Assembly: GCA_963599255.1 (NCBI GenBank)
Contig: CAVBWS010000039.1
Coordinates: forward strand, 1-19,290
Direction: 5' to 3'
Length of the DNA: 19,290 nucleotides
Origin: RGIG5612 sp963599255
GTDB lineage: Bacteria > Bacillota > Clostridia > Lachnospirales > Lachnospiraceae
In this document: positions 7,362-15,358 of the stretch, in pieces
Numbering within the stretch: the first letter of the stretch is position 1
How the letters are laid out: the number at the start of each line of letters is the position of its first letter
Notes under the pieces: generated by a model
Database searches by the model: none
The model's input: only the letters and a program-made list of their open reading frames with translations
Told to the model about the DNA's origin: nothing
Translations under genes and position numbers: made by a program

Positions 7362-8360
7362 TTATATATTTTTAATCTCATCATGTACTTCGCAGACTGT
7401 ATCAAAAAAGGATATGCCCTTAGGACACCTTATATCGCATCTTCCGCAGCCTACGCACATATGCTCTGTACCAAACCGTTCCTTGTAATCATAGAATTTA
7501 TGAAATACCTTGAAACGCATATTTGCACCGGGAGTCTTCCTTGCGATCTCACCCCCTGCAGTCTTAGTAAAGTCAGCCAGCATACAGCCTGACCATACGC
7601 GTCTTCTCTCACCGTCATTGCTGCCCTGATCATATACGATATCAACCGTATCAAAGCAAGTGCAGGTACCGCATACAGCATTACAGCCTCCGCAAGCAGC
7701 ACATGTACTGTCAAATTTGCTCCAATAGCTAAGCTCACTTACAGCCTTAAGATTTTCATGATCTATCTGAGGGATCTTAACTGTTCTCTTATTTTTCTCA
7801 ATGAAGTGTACCTGGAAATCAGCCTTTTCCTCCTCTGCAAATATGCCTCGGAATTCATCATCCTTAACATCTGTTAAGATTTCATCTTCTGCGATACGCA
7901 GGGCAAATACATAATCATCAGCTGTATTACACCCTACAGACACGCAAAAGCACTCATCAAAGCTTTCCTGACATTCCAGCAAGGCAAATCTTACTTTCTC
8001 TCGATATTTTTTATAAAACGTATCTTCTGTTCCGCCGTTTTTAAGAAATATATTATCCTGTCGTCTGATCGCATTTATGTCACAGGCACGGGCAATTATA
8101 AGAATCTCTCTGTCATCGCCAGGCTTAGCTTCTTCTACGCTGTCATCCTTAAAATAAAACATGACCTGAGATACCGGATAAAATACCTCCTTAGGGGAAT
8201 AATCCGACTGTCTGTCTGTAACTATCTGCTTTACAGATTTAATGAGTCTGTATCTTGCTCTCTTCTTCTGCGCATCAAATCCCGGCGCATATATACGATA
8301 TTTCTGAGATAACTCTGTTAATATCTCGTCCATCCTCTCATAGCTTAATCGATATCCCAT
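7362..8360 (-). CDS. asrA: AsrA-like electron-transfer protein with two 4Fe-4S clusters
   Basis: A 332-aa homologue of anaerobic sulfite reductase subunit A, related to the beta-type Fe-S subunits of group 3 hydrogenases. The N-terminal two thirds is the characteristic domain (CDINAIRRQD near residue 93; GCNTADDY near 144). Two 4Fe-4S sites follow: Cys220/223/226/230 and Cys302/305/308/312. In AsrABC it links the flavin subunit to the siroheme subunit. ATG at 8360 has AAGGAG 8 bp upstream and overlaps the chaperone gene by 16 bp, indicating co-translation. The context with a molybdenum enzyme instead of AsrC suggests a reassigned relay role (inference). Confidence 0.88.
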   Translation of the reverse strand: MGYRLSYERMDEILTELSQKYRIYAPGFDAQKKRARYRLIKSVKQIVTDRQSDYSPKEVFYPVSQVMFYFKDDSVEEAKPGDDREILIIARACDINAIRRQDNIFLKNGGTEDTFYKKYREKVRFALLECQESFDECFCVSVGCNTADDYVFALRIAEDEILTDVKDDEFRGIFAEEEKADFQVHFIEKNKRTVKIPQIDHENLKAVSELSYWSKFDSTCAACGGCNAVCGTCTCFDTVDIVYDQGSNDGERRRVWSGCMLADFTKTAGGEIARKTPGANMRFKVFHKFYDYKERFGTEHMCVGCGRCDIRCPKGISFFDTVCEVHDEIKNI

Positions 8361-9034
8361 ACCTTGTCTCCTTCTTGAAGAAGCTCAGTTTCTTTTTTTA
8401 TAAACCCGTTAGTTATCTTAGCAGCGGCTTTATAAAAATCTCTCTCTGAGAATTTCATTGCATCGCTGGTAAATGAGTAAATCCAGTTTGTAATATGCTT
8501 TTTCACAAACAGCCTCTGTTCATCAATTAAAGCCGTAAGTTTCTCTTTATCACCATTTTCTATAGCAGACGTGATCTCATCACAGATATTTGCCATATAT
8601 TCAAGCATAAGGCCGACATTATCCTCCATCGTCCTGTATACATTAGGATCCGGTTCCAGACCCCTTTCAAGATATAAAGCATGCATCTGCATCTGGGTGC
8701 TTCCGCCCACTTGATGCTTCTTATTTACATACACCGCCTCATACGGAAATGCCGCTCTTCCTGCTGCATCTCCTGCAGCCAGAAATACCTTGGCATAGTC
8801 CGCAGCCAGATCCTCCAGATCTGACGCATCTATATCGGCGATATAACTTCTCATAAGGTCATAGCCTTCTTTTAGATCCAGGTCTGAATTGCTGCTGCCT
8901 TCTATCTGAGGAAAATCTATTTTCTTTAGCTTGTTAAGCTGTTCCTCATCTACCTCCATAATATATAATCCACCCAGAAAGCGATACATAGAAGCCCTGG
9001 CCTTAGATAAAGCAATTAAATCTGATTTAACCAT
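8345..9034 (-). CDS. TorD/DmsD-family molybdoenzyme chaperone
   Basis: A 229-aa, mostly helical cytoplasmic protein of the TorD family, which holds a molybdoenzyme apoprotein open for cofactor insertion and in exported enzymes guards the Tat signal. Family features are the YEAVYVN segment and EDNVGLMLEYMANICDE in the central helical region. ATG at 9034 overlaps the ferredoxin gene by 8 bp and has AAGGGAGG 8 bp upstream. The adjacent catalytic subunit has no Tat signal, so its job here is more likely NarJ-like cofactor insertion than export proofreading (inference). Confidence 0.85.
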   Translation of the reverse strand: MVKSDLIALSKARASMYRFLGGLYIMEVDEEQLNKLKKIDFPQIEGSSNSDLDLKEGYDLMRSYIADIDASDLEDLAADYAKVFLAAGDAAGRAAFPYEAVYVNKKHQVGGSTQMQMHALYLERGLEPDPNVYRTMEDNVGLMLEYMANICDEITSAIENGDKEKLTALIDEQRLFVKKHITNWIYSFTSDAMKFSERDFYKAAAKITNGFIKKETELLQEGDKVWDID

Positions 9035-9653
9035 CGTATCTGCCCTCCCTTAATGCCTCTTCGAATACAAATGGCAGCATATCTATCCATTTGTATTTCT
9101 TCAGAATAAATCTGCCGGAGGGCTTATTACCATTTTCATCCTTAAGTGTATATACATGACCCTCATTTGCAGCAATAAGTTTAGACACCTCACTCTCAGG
9201 ATCATTAATATCCCCATAATGAAGCGCCCCTCCTGCACAGTTCCAGACGCATGCCGGGGTCTTGCCCTCTTCTCGCAGCTCTGAACATATGGTGCACTTG
9301 TCCATGATCCGCAATTCTTTATTGAAATTGTTGGCATGGAACGGACACGCCCTCATACAGCTCTGACATCCGATACAAGTGTCAGGATCAATCCTTATTA
9401 CACCGTCTTCGTCGCTCTTATAACATGCTCCGGTAGGACATACTTCCGTGCAGCTGGGATTTTCACACTGCTGGCACTGAACTGTCATAAAATACATCGA
9501 AAGATACGGAAAATCTCCGATAGGTCCCATGGAGTACACATGACATCTGGAGGTTCCCAGTGCAATATCATTTTGAAATTTGCATGCTACCTGGCATCCG
9601 TGACAGCCTATACACCTGTCAAGTTCCACCACCATGCTGAATTGCTTGCCCAT
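9027..9653 (-). CDS. DmsB/PhsB-like ferredoxin subunit, four 4Fe-4S clusters
   Basis: A 208-aa electron-transfer subunit of the kind that pairs with Mo-bisPGD catalytic subunits. Sixteen cluster cysteines are visible in four groups: CIGCHGCQVAC (14-24), CQQCENPSCTEVCPTGA, CIGCQSCMRACPF, and CTIC followed by CVWNC. There is no signal peptide or membrane segment. ATG at 9653 has AAGGAG 7 bp upstream; the molybdenum subunit ends 11 bp before it. It should relay electrons between the molybdenum subunit's cluster and a partner. In DmsABC-type enzymes that partner is a membrane quinol subunit, but none is present here; AsrA is the likely partner. Confidence 0.93.
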   Translation of the reverse strand: MGKQFSMVVELDRCIGCHGCQVACKFQNDIALGTSRCHVYSMGPIGDFPYLSMYFMTVQCQQCENPSCTEVCPTGACYKSDEDGVIRIDPDTCIGCQSCMRACPFHANNFNKELRIMDKCTICSELREEGKTPACVWNCAGGALHYGDINDPESEVSKLIAANEGHVYTLKDENGNKPSGRFILKKYKWIDMLPFVFEEALREGRYDG

Positions 9654-9664
9654 TTTCTATCTCC

Positions 9665-12301
9665 TTATGATCTTCCTACTGTAAGCCAGCTCTTAAAATC
9701 AGACGGCTTGGTCCAGATTCCCTCAGGTGCGCTGTCCGCCGGATATACCTTAACCTGGTATCCTCTCAGAACATGAGTACCTACAACATCATTAAATGGT
9801 CCTTCAGACCTAGACAGCACATTAACATTGGTTTCCTGCCAGCCATGGGTCTTAGTATTAAGGGTCTCAGGATGCCAGAATCGTTCCATATACACAGATC
9901 CCGGTCTGATGCCCTTAGTAATGTAAGCTACTGCTCGTGTCTTGCCTCTTGCAGATTCAACCCAAACCCATTGTCCCGGTTTAATTCCGTATTTTCGTGC
10001 ATCCTCCGGATATATCCATATCTCAGGTACTGGCATGATCTCACGAAGACCCGGCATATTTCTGAGTGTTGAATGATGGAACAGCGGCAGCCTTCCGTTG
10101 GTCATTATAAGAGGAAACTCCCTGGATATCTCATCATCTCTCAGAGGACTCTCTGTAGGTTCTGCATAGTACGGAAGGGGCTCATAGTCCTTATCAGCCG
10201 GCGGCATCTTATACGGCATGAATGGCTCGCCTGTCCGTCCCAGGGTAATATATGCATCACAATAGATCTCAATCTTCTTGGATGGAGTTGCAAATCCTTG
10301 TGGCTGGCCATCTTCCGTCTTATTAAGATACACATAATATGTCTTCCATTCATCCTTAGGCAGGAATTCAAATGGTGCCTTGGCGCAGTATTCCTTCCAG
10401 GTAAGTCCCTGCGCAGGTGTAAGCTGATCGAAGAATTCCTCCATAGAATCCCAATATGCCAGATCTTCGCCCATAAATTCCGGATCAAAGGATTTCTTGC
10501 ACATCTCATGGCCCATCTCACCGCATCGTTTGGCAATATTAGACCAAACAACGGTCTCGTCTCGCGTTTCCCAAAGATGAACTACCTGCTGCCTTGCAAC
10601 ACACATGTTGCAGGTTTCGACGATCATCTCTGTCTCCAGCCATTCCTCTGTAGGAAGAACCACATCCGCATATGCGGTCATAGATGTAGGATATGTAAAC
10701 ATGTGAACGATATAATCCAATTTTTCACAGGCTTCAGCCCATTTGCCCACTTCTGCTAATACACCAAATTTATTACCGGAACGATCTATCCACATACGCG
10801 GCTGATAAGGCTGACCGGTAAGTATTGCCTTAAGAATACTGCCAGCATGACCGCCGTACCAGATAGACAGGCCCTTGTGTTCTCTGCCTCCCAACCTCTT
10901 TAAGAACTGTTTCTCAGGCAGACACTTAAGTGCCACAGGTACCGGATAATTAGGAACCTTCAGAACACCGCTGGTTCTGAAACGCTGCATAGCAACTCCA
11001 GGTTTTTCTACATTTCCCATCAGGAAATCAATGGTATCTGCAGCCATCGCTGACTGTTCAGAATTAATATTCTGGTCAGTGGCAACACCCAGGCATAGTG
11101 TGCTCGGTGTATTTTCTGCATAAATCCTGATGGCTTTCTCGATGTCATCCTTATTAAGCCAACACAGCTCCGCAGCCTTATCCAGTGTATATTCCTCAAC
11201 CCGCTCCCACAGAAGCTGTGCTCCTGTTTTATATAATCTGCCATCTATTTCATGAGTTCCGAATAACTCGACTTCATAATCCTCATTCCATGGATAATCC
11301 ATCACTCTGGCAGAACCTGTCTTAAGATCCCATACCAGTGCAGATGTCTTAGGGTCTGCCGGGTGAACTATAAATCTTGTCTCACAGTCAACAAGATAAG
11401 GAAGATTGGTCCAATGCAGAACGAAATCCTCGTCATATAATCTGTTTTCAAGAATATATCTTATCCATGCCATCTCAAGAGCCACGTCCGATTCCGGTCT
11501 TATAGGAAGCCACACATCAGCCTTGGCAGCGTCCGGAGTAAGTCTCGGATCAATTACTACCGTCTTAACGCCCCTCTGACGCAATTCATTAACCATTCTG
11601 CCCCCTGATGCAGGACATGAATAAGAAGGATCCGTACCCCATAATACAAGCGACTTTATAGGACAGTTCTCTTCATCAAAAAATTCCAGACAGTTAGAGT
11701 CAGCGATGCTTGTGTCAGCTCCGCCATACATCATGGTTGCTGCCAATACCCTCGGCAAATAGCACTGGGCACTTCCCGGCTCAAACCAGTTAGGAGTTCC
11801 GAAGATATTGCAAAATCTCGCACAGCTCCATACCTCAGGATTACCGCCGCCGCCGGTGCTTCCGAACACATATTCAGCTCCGTACCTGTTATAGATATCC
11901 ATGAGCATTCCGGCTACTTTATCCAATGCTTCATCCCAGGTAACTCGTCTCCAGCGGCCTGAGCCCCTTGCCCCTACACGCACCAGCGGGTATTTATTTC
12001 TGTTAGGGTGATACAGGGCATTAATTCCTGACAGTCCCTTACCGCACATACGGCCCTTGCTCATCGGGTCCGTAGGATTGCCTTCTATCTTAACCACCTG
12101 ACCATTTCTGACATGGGCGATCACTCCGCAATTGGCAATACATGCACGACATGCAGTATATACAATATGCTCCTCATCCTTCACCTCAATATGCTGAGGC
12201 TCACATGAAGACAGATATCTTCTGCCGCAAATGGCATCATCTAAACCGTCAATGCTGATCTTATTCAGATAGTCGTTAATGAAAGTATTATTTTCAGACA
12301 T
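9665..12301 (-). CDS. Molybdopterin-dependent oxidoreductase, catalytic subunit (DMSO reductase superfamily)
   Basis: An 878-aa Mo/W-bisPGD enzyme. The N-terminal 4Fe-4S site is Cys51, Cys54, Cys58 and Cys86. The molybdopterin core covers about 90-700 and the dinucleotide-binding domain about 745-860 (LIMTNGRLPLFHHSTLRNMP; YGIKPGQWVWVESARGK). Cys180 in GTPNWFEPGSAQC sits where the metal ligand is expected, so Cys ligation is likely. Several segments recall acetylene hydratase, catechol dehydroxylase and Phs/Psr-like proteins (GTPNW; LDKAAE; TDQNINS), but I cannot assign a substrate. No twin-arginine signal is present, so it should be cytoplasmic. ATG at 12301 has AAAGGA at a normal distance; an ATG at 12349 adds 16 residues without a good site. 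First gene of the operon, with a LysR regulator opposite. Confidence 0.93.
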   Translation of the reverse strand: MSENNTFINDYLNKISIDGLDDAICGRRYLSSCEPQHIEVKDEEHIVYTACRACIANCGVIAHVRNGQVVKIEGNPTDPMSKGRMCGKGLSGINALYHPNRNKYPLVRVGARGSGRWRRVTWDEALDKVAGMLMDIYNRYGAEYVFGSTGGGGNPEVWSCARFCNIFGTPNWFEPGSAQCYLPRVLAATMMYGGADTSIADSNCLEFFDEENCPIKSLVLWGTDPSYSCPASGGRMVNELRQRGVKTVVIDPRLTPDAAKADVWLPIRPESDVALEMAWIRYILENRLYDEDFVLHWTNLPYLVDCETRFIVHPADPKTSALVWDLKTGSARVMDYPWNEDYEVELFGTHEIDGRLYKTGAQLLWERVEEYTLDKAAELCWLNKDDIEKAIRIYAENTPSTLCLGVATDQNINSEQSAMAADTIDFLMGNVEKPGVAMQRFRTSGVLKVPNYPVPVALKCLPEKQFLKRLGGREHKGLSIWYGGHAGSILKAILTGQPYQPRMWIDRSGNKFGVLAEVGKWAEACEKLDYIVHMFTYPTSMTAYADVVLPTEEWLETEMIVETCNMCVARQQVVHLWETRDETVVWSNIAKRCGEMGHEMCKKSFDPEFMGEDLAYWDSMEEFFDQLTPAQGLTWKEYCAKAPFEFLPKDEWKTYYVYLNKTEDGQPQGFATPSKKIEIYCDAYITLGRTGEPFMPYKMPPADKDYEPLPYYAEPTESPLRDDEISREFPLIMTNGRLPLFHHSTLRNMPGLREIMPVPEIWIYPEDARKYGIKPGQWVWVESARGKTRAVAYITKGIRPGSVYMERFWHPETLNTKTHGWQETNVNVLSRSEGPFNDVVGTHVLRGYQVKVYPADSAPEGIWTKPSDFKSWLTVGRS

Positions 12302-12364
12302 AGTTTTCCTTTGGAATTTTTCAAAACAAATTAAAATTACGGCACTCAAAAATTTACTATCAAA

Positions 12365-12393
12365 AGTATAATTAACAATGTCATGGTATTCAA
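12365..12393 (-). promoter_or_regulatory. Predicted promoter of the molybdoenzyme operon
   Basis: TTGAAT (12393-12388) and TATACT (12370-12365) on the minus strand are 17 bp apart. The predicted start is near 12358, giving a leader of about 57 nt. Confidence 0.6.
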
Positions 12394-12414
12394 TTTCAAT
12401 TCATGATATATTTT

Positions 12415-12429
12415 ATTCCTAAATGGAAT
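12415..12429. promoter_or_regulatory. LysR-type operator (T-N11-A box)
   Basis: ATTCC-TAAAT-GGAAT is a perfect 5-bp dyad containing T-N11-A, the LysR-family recognition pattern. Its centre (12422) is about 64 bp upstream of the predicted operon start, the usual position of a LysR recognition site. It is also 21 bp before the lysR start codon, where binding could repress lysR. Confidence 0.6.
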
Positions 12430-12450
12430 GATTTGAAAAGAGGAATTGTT

Positions 12451-13320
12451 ATGACTGAAACTCAACTGGAATATTTCACAAGTATTGTAGAACTCGGCAG
12501 CTTCAGCGAGGCCGCACTAGAGCTTGATATCTCCCAATCCTCCATCAGCAAGCAGATAATGCAGCTGGAGGACGAACTGCAGGTGGCTTTATTTGACCGT
12601 TCATTCAGAAAAGCCCGATTAAGTTCCGCCGGGGAATTGCTCTATCAGGATGCAGTTGAGGTTCTGAGAAGCATTAATAAAATGAAAGATAATGCGCATG
12701 CTCTTGCTGCCAGCGGCAAGAAAAAGATCACTATTCTGGCGCTGCCTGTTATAGGGCACTATAATTTTTATATTCCTATATTACTGTTCGAATCGGAACA
12801 TTCTGAGCTTGAAATAGAGATAACCGAAATCGAAGAGCCTGAAATGTATCGTAAAATTGAACGCGGTGACTATGATGCAGCTATTACATATTTTAATCCC
12901 CGTCAGCCCGTAAGAAATGGCAGATTCTTCCCGCTTGCCGATGACGAGATGGTTCTCGTCTGCAACAGGGATGATCCTATGTGCAGCAAGGAATTTATAA
13001 CCCCTGAAGATATCGACGGAATAAAGTTATTATCTATGCAGAAATATACCTGCATAAGCCAATTATATGAGTTGTATTTTCAGAAGCATAATACACATCC
13101 TAATATTACATTTCGTGCCAGGCCCGAAACTATCATGGTGGGTGCCGAAGCAAACCAGGCGCCTGCACTTCTTACAAGGATTCATACCCAGACGCAGCGA
13201 ATGTCGGGATGTAATTTAATACCGTTTTCCCCGGCACTTAAGGGAATTCTGGGAATAATAATCAATCAGCGCAGCCAGAATAAAGATATTCTGAAGGAAC
13301 TGTCCAAAATCCTTGCCTAG
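12451..13320 (+). CDS. LysR-family transcriptional regulator
   Basis: A 289-aa LysR-type regulator. The N-terminal winged HTH (residues 1-60) has ETQLEYFTSIVELGSFSEAA and the recognition helix SQSSISKQIMQLED. A linker helix and a two-lobed effector-binding domain (about 88-289) follow. ATG at 12451 is chosen because AAGAGGA precedes it and the HTH starts at once; an in-frame ATG at 12403 would add 16 unrelated residues. It diverges from the molybdoenzyme operon, so it is the likely substrate-responsive activator. The co-inducer is unknown. Confidence 0.92.
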   Translation: MTETQLEYFTSIVELGSFSEAALELDISQSSISKQIMQLEDELQVALFDRSFRKARLSSAGELLYQDAVEVLRSINKMKDNAHALAASGKKKITILALPVIGHYNFYIPILLFESEHSELEIEITEIEEPEMYRKIERGDYDAAITYFNPRQPVRNGRFFPLADDEMVLVCNRDDPMCSKEFITPEDIDGIKLLSMQKYTCISQLYELYFQKHNTHPNITFRARPETIMVGAEANQAPALLTRIHTQTQRMSGCNLIPFSPALKGILGIIINQRSQNKDILKELSKILA

Positions 13321-13444
13321 GTCATACAGCTTGTCACATTAGCCCGGAAGTTCAGTAATATCAAGAATTTTAATAACCTTCTGATTGAATGTATAGTTAT
13401 TTGGAGGACGTTATAACGGTCAAACAAAATTTGCGTCATAAAAG

Positions 13445-13490
13445 CAAAACAGCCGGCTGTCGTAAATTCACAACCGGCTGTTTTGTTTTT
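13445..13490. terminator. Bidirectional terminator between lysR and gap
   Basis: CAAAACAGCCGG (13445-13456) and CCGGCTGTTTTG (13474-13485) make a perfect 12-bp stem with a 17-nt loop. It is followed by GTTTTT on the plus strand and GCTTTTA on the minus strand, fitting termination of both convergent genes. The 124 bp between lysR and this stem holds no gene I can support. Confidence 0.9.
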
Positions 13491-13506
13491 ATACTTATAT
13501 TTTGGT

Positions 13507-14553
13507 TTATTTGCCTCTAAGAATTGCTGCTGCGGCATCCACATATGCCATGTGCTTGATAAGGGAAACTATCTTAGCTGAATATCCCCACTCGTTGTCA
13601 TACCATGCTATCAGCTTAACGAAATCATCGCCCAACATGATGCCCGCCTTCTTGTCAAATACACATGTGTGGTAGTTGCCGCGGATATCAGTTGAAACCA
13701 GCTCATCGGTATTGTATTCAATGATGCCGGTCATCTCCATGTCTGCAGCTGCTTCAATAGCTGCGCAGATCTCATCATATGATGTCTTAGTATTAAGCTT
13801 GCATGTAAGATCCACTACCGAACAGTCATTACATGGAACGCGGAAGCTCATGCCTGTAAGCTTACCTTTCATCTCAGGAATTACAAGTCCTACTGCCTTA
13901 GCAGCTCCTGTGGATGACGGAATGATATTATTAAATACAGAACGACCTGTTCTCCAATCACGTCCGCCATTAGAGTCAACAGGTTTTTGCTTAGATGTGG
14001 AAGCATGGATCGTTGACATAAGTCCTTCCTTGATGCCGAACTTATCATTGATAACCTTAACCAGCGGTGCCAGACAGTTGGTTGTACATGAAGCATTTGA
14101 TACAACCTGCATATCAGGATCATAAGCATCCAGATTAACACCACAGACAAATGTCGGGAAATCATCATCCTTGCCCGGTGCAGACAAAATAACCTTCTTA
14201 GCTCCGCCTATATCAATATGTTTTCTGCAGTCTGCCATTGTGCGGAAGGCACCTGTAGATTCGATGATATATTCTGCGCCTGTTGTTGACCAGTCAATTT
14301 CATCCAGTTTGTCATGTGAATTAACATAAATACGGTGATCATTAACACAAAGACCATAGTCCTTGACTTCAATCTTGCCCTCAAATCTTCCAAATACTGA
14401 ATCGTACTCAAGCATATATGCCATCTTGTCAATCTCAGCATTTCTCTGATTAATAGCTACGATATCGATATCTTCATCATTATTCTTAGCTATTGTGCGG
14501 ATAACAGTACGAGCGATACGGCCAAAGCCATTGATTCCTACTTTGATACTCAT
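13507..14553 (-). CDS. gap: Glyceraldehyde-3-phosphate dehydrogenase
   Basis: GAPDH converts glyceraldehyde-3-phosphate, NAD(P) and phosphate to 1,3-bisphosphoglycerate in glycolysis. The 348-aa protein has the Rossmann start KVGINGFGRIAR, the catalytic SNASCTTNCLAPL and C-terminal WYDNEWGYSAK. The start is ATG at 14553, giving the canonical MSIKVGINGFG; AAGGAG lies 12 bp upstream, and a longer frame from 14640 adds an unrelated leader. The residue that usually selects NAD (Asp after the second strand, NDLT in many homologues) is Gln36 followed by Arg37 (AINQRNAE), so cofactor preference may differ. A single-gene unit by spacing. Confidence 0.95.
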   Translation of the reverse strand: MSIKVGINGFGRIARTVIRTIAKNNDEDIDIVAINQRNAEIDKMAYMLEYDSVFGRFEGKIEVKDYGLCVNDHRIYVNSHDKLDEIDWSTTGAEYIIESTGAFRTMADCRKHIDIGGAKKVILSAPGKDDDFPTFVCGVNLDAYDPDMQVVSNASCTTNCLAPLVKVINDKFGIKEGLMSTIHASTSKQKPVDSNGGRDWRTGRSVFNNIIPSSTGAAKAVGLVIPEMKGKLTGMSFRVPCNDCSVVDLTCKLNTKTSYDEICAAIEAAADMEMTGIIEYNTDELVSTDIRGNYHTCVFDKKAGIMLGDDFVKLIAWYDNEWGYSAKIVSLIKHMAYVDAAAAILRGK

Positions 14554-14599
14554 AAGTTGTATTCTCTCCTTCAGTGTTGACGTCAGCCAAAGCCGCACA

Positions 14600-14680
14600 C
14601 AGCAAAATACACCCATGTGCATTTGCTGTATGGACATCAACTGGCTTGAATCTATAATATTACTCTCGCGAGTATGATAT
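14600..14680 (-). promoter_or_regulatory. gap leader and upstream region with palindromes
   Basis: The leader holds an imperfect hairpin with arms ACAGCAAA and TTTGCTGT (about 14600-14628). Upstream is the perfect 8-bp palindrome CTCGCGAG (14665-14672), lying within TACTC-n4-GAGTA. A TATTAT (14659-14654) is a possible -10, with the palindrome in its spacer, but no good -35 is visible. A regulator site is plausible but unidentified. Confidence 0.3.
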
Positions 14681-14740
14681 CACACTTTGCTGAATTGAGA
14701 ATGCAAATATTGTGCCGATTTTTTTGTGCATTTTGTATAT

Positions 14741-15244
14741 TTACATATTTGAGATTTTAATTGACCTGGTCAGAATAACCAATATGTGGCTTGCGATAAT
14801 GCCCATAACAGCACCTGTAATTATACCCACTCCCATAAGACCCGGAAGATAGTATACAATAACGGGAACGCCGGTTACCACGATCGCAGCTGCAATCTGC
14901 CCTATATTATGGCATACTGCGCCGGAAATGCTGACCCCGATAACGGAGAATTTATTAGTTCTCTTTAGAAGAATCATTACAATCAGACTTAATATGCCGC
15001 CTGACAAACTATAAATAAGCGACATCATATTGCCAAACAGAAGGCCTGATACAAATATTCTGATCAATGCGATCAGGCACACGTCCGGCAGTTTCATGAG
15101 ATAAAGTCCGGTAACTATAACTACATTGGCCAGACCCAGCTTGATTCCCGGAATACCAAAATTAAATGGAATCAATGACTCCACATAACTGAATATAAGC
15201 GCAAGGCTTACAAATATTCCTGCCATAGCTACTCTTTTTGCCAA
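14741..15244 (-). CDS. Gx transporter / HepS-I-like membrane protein (EetB-like)
   Basis: A 167-aa hydrophobic protein with about five membrane segments and the family motif GIPGIKLGLANVVIV near residues 30-45. It belongs to the family once annotated as heptaprenyl diphosphate synthase component I. It is commonly found with ApbE and NusG-domain-II proteins; I recall this family as EetB in the Listeria extracellular electron transfer locus. The start is TTG at 15244 with AGAGGGG about 6 bp upstream; the next ATG would trim six residues. It lies 114 bp after the NusG-like gene; that gap holds a weak AATTTCA/TGAAATT stem and nothing else I can name. Confidence 0.83.
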   Translation of the reverse strand: MAKRVAMAGIFVSLALIFSYVESLIPFNFGIPGIKLGLANVVIVTGLYLMKLPDVCLIALIRIFVSGLLFGNMMSLIYSLSGGILSLIVMILLKRTNKFSVIGVSISGAVCHNIGQIAAAIVVTGVPVIVYYLPGLMGVGIITGAVMGIIASHILVILTRSIKISNM

Positions 15245-15358
15245 TATGTTTCCCCTCTGTTACTTTATTTTTGTCAGCCTGCGGTGATTAATTTCAAAAC
15301 ACCTCTGACTCTGAAATTTCCATCAATATATATCAAAATCTGCTAAATACCAGCTCGC

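Noticed and set aside
6403..8360. Calling asrA and asrB a dissimilatory sulfite reductase
   Set aside because: The catalytic siroheme subunit AsrC is not in the window, and the genes continue a molybdoenzyme operon.
10073..10759. A 228-codon plus-strand frame antisense to the molybdoenzyme gene
   Set aside because: It lies wholly inside a confidently assigned gene, has no recognisable domain and reads like the complement of the minus-strand coding sequence.
13409..13418. Palindrome CGTTATAACG after a GGAGG-like stretch downstream of lysR
   Set aside because: No start codon follows the GGAGG; a single 10-bp palindrome in AT-rich DNA is weak evidence.
13317..13544. A 75-codon minus-strand frame covering the lysR-gap spacer
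   Set aside because: It runs through the bidirectional terminator and into the gap 3' end in another frame, with no ribosome binding site.
14578..14585. TGACGTCA palindrome in the gap leader
   Set aside because: Resembles a eukaryotic CRE site; expected by chance and no bacterial regulator is implied.
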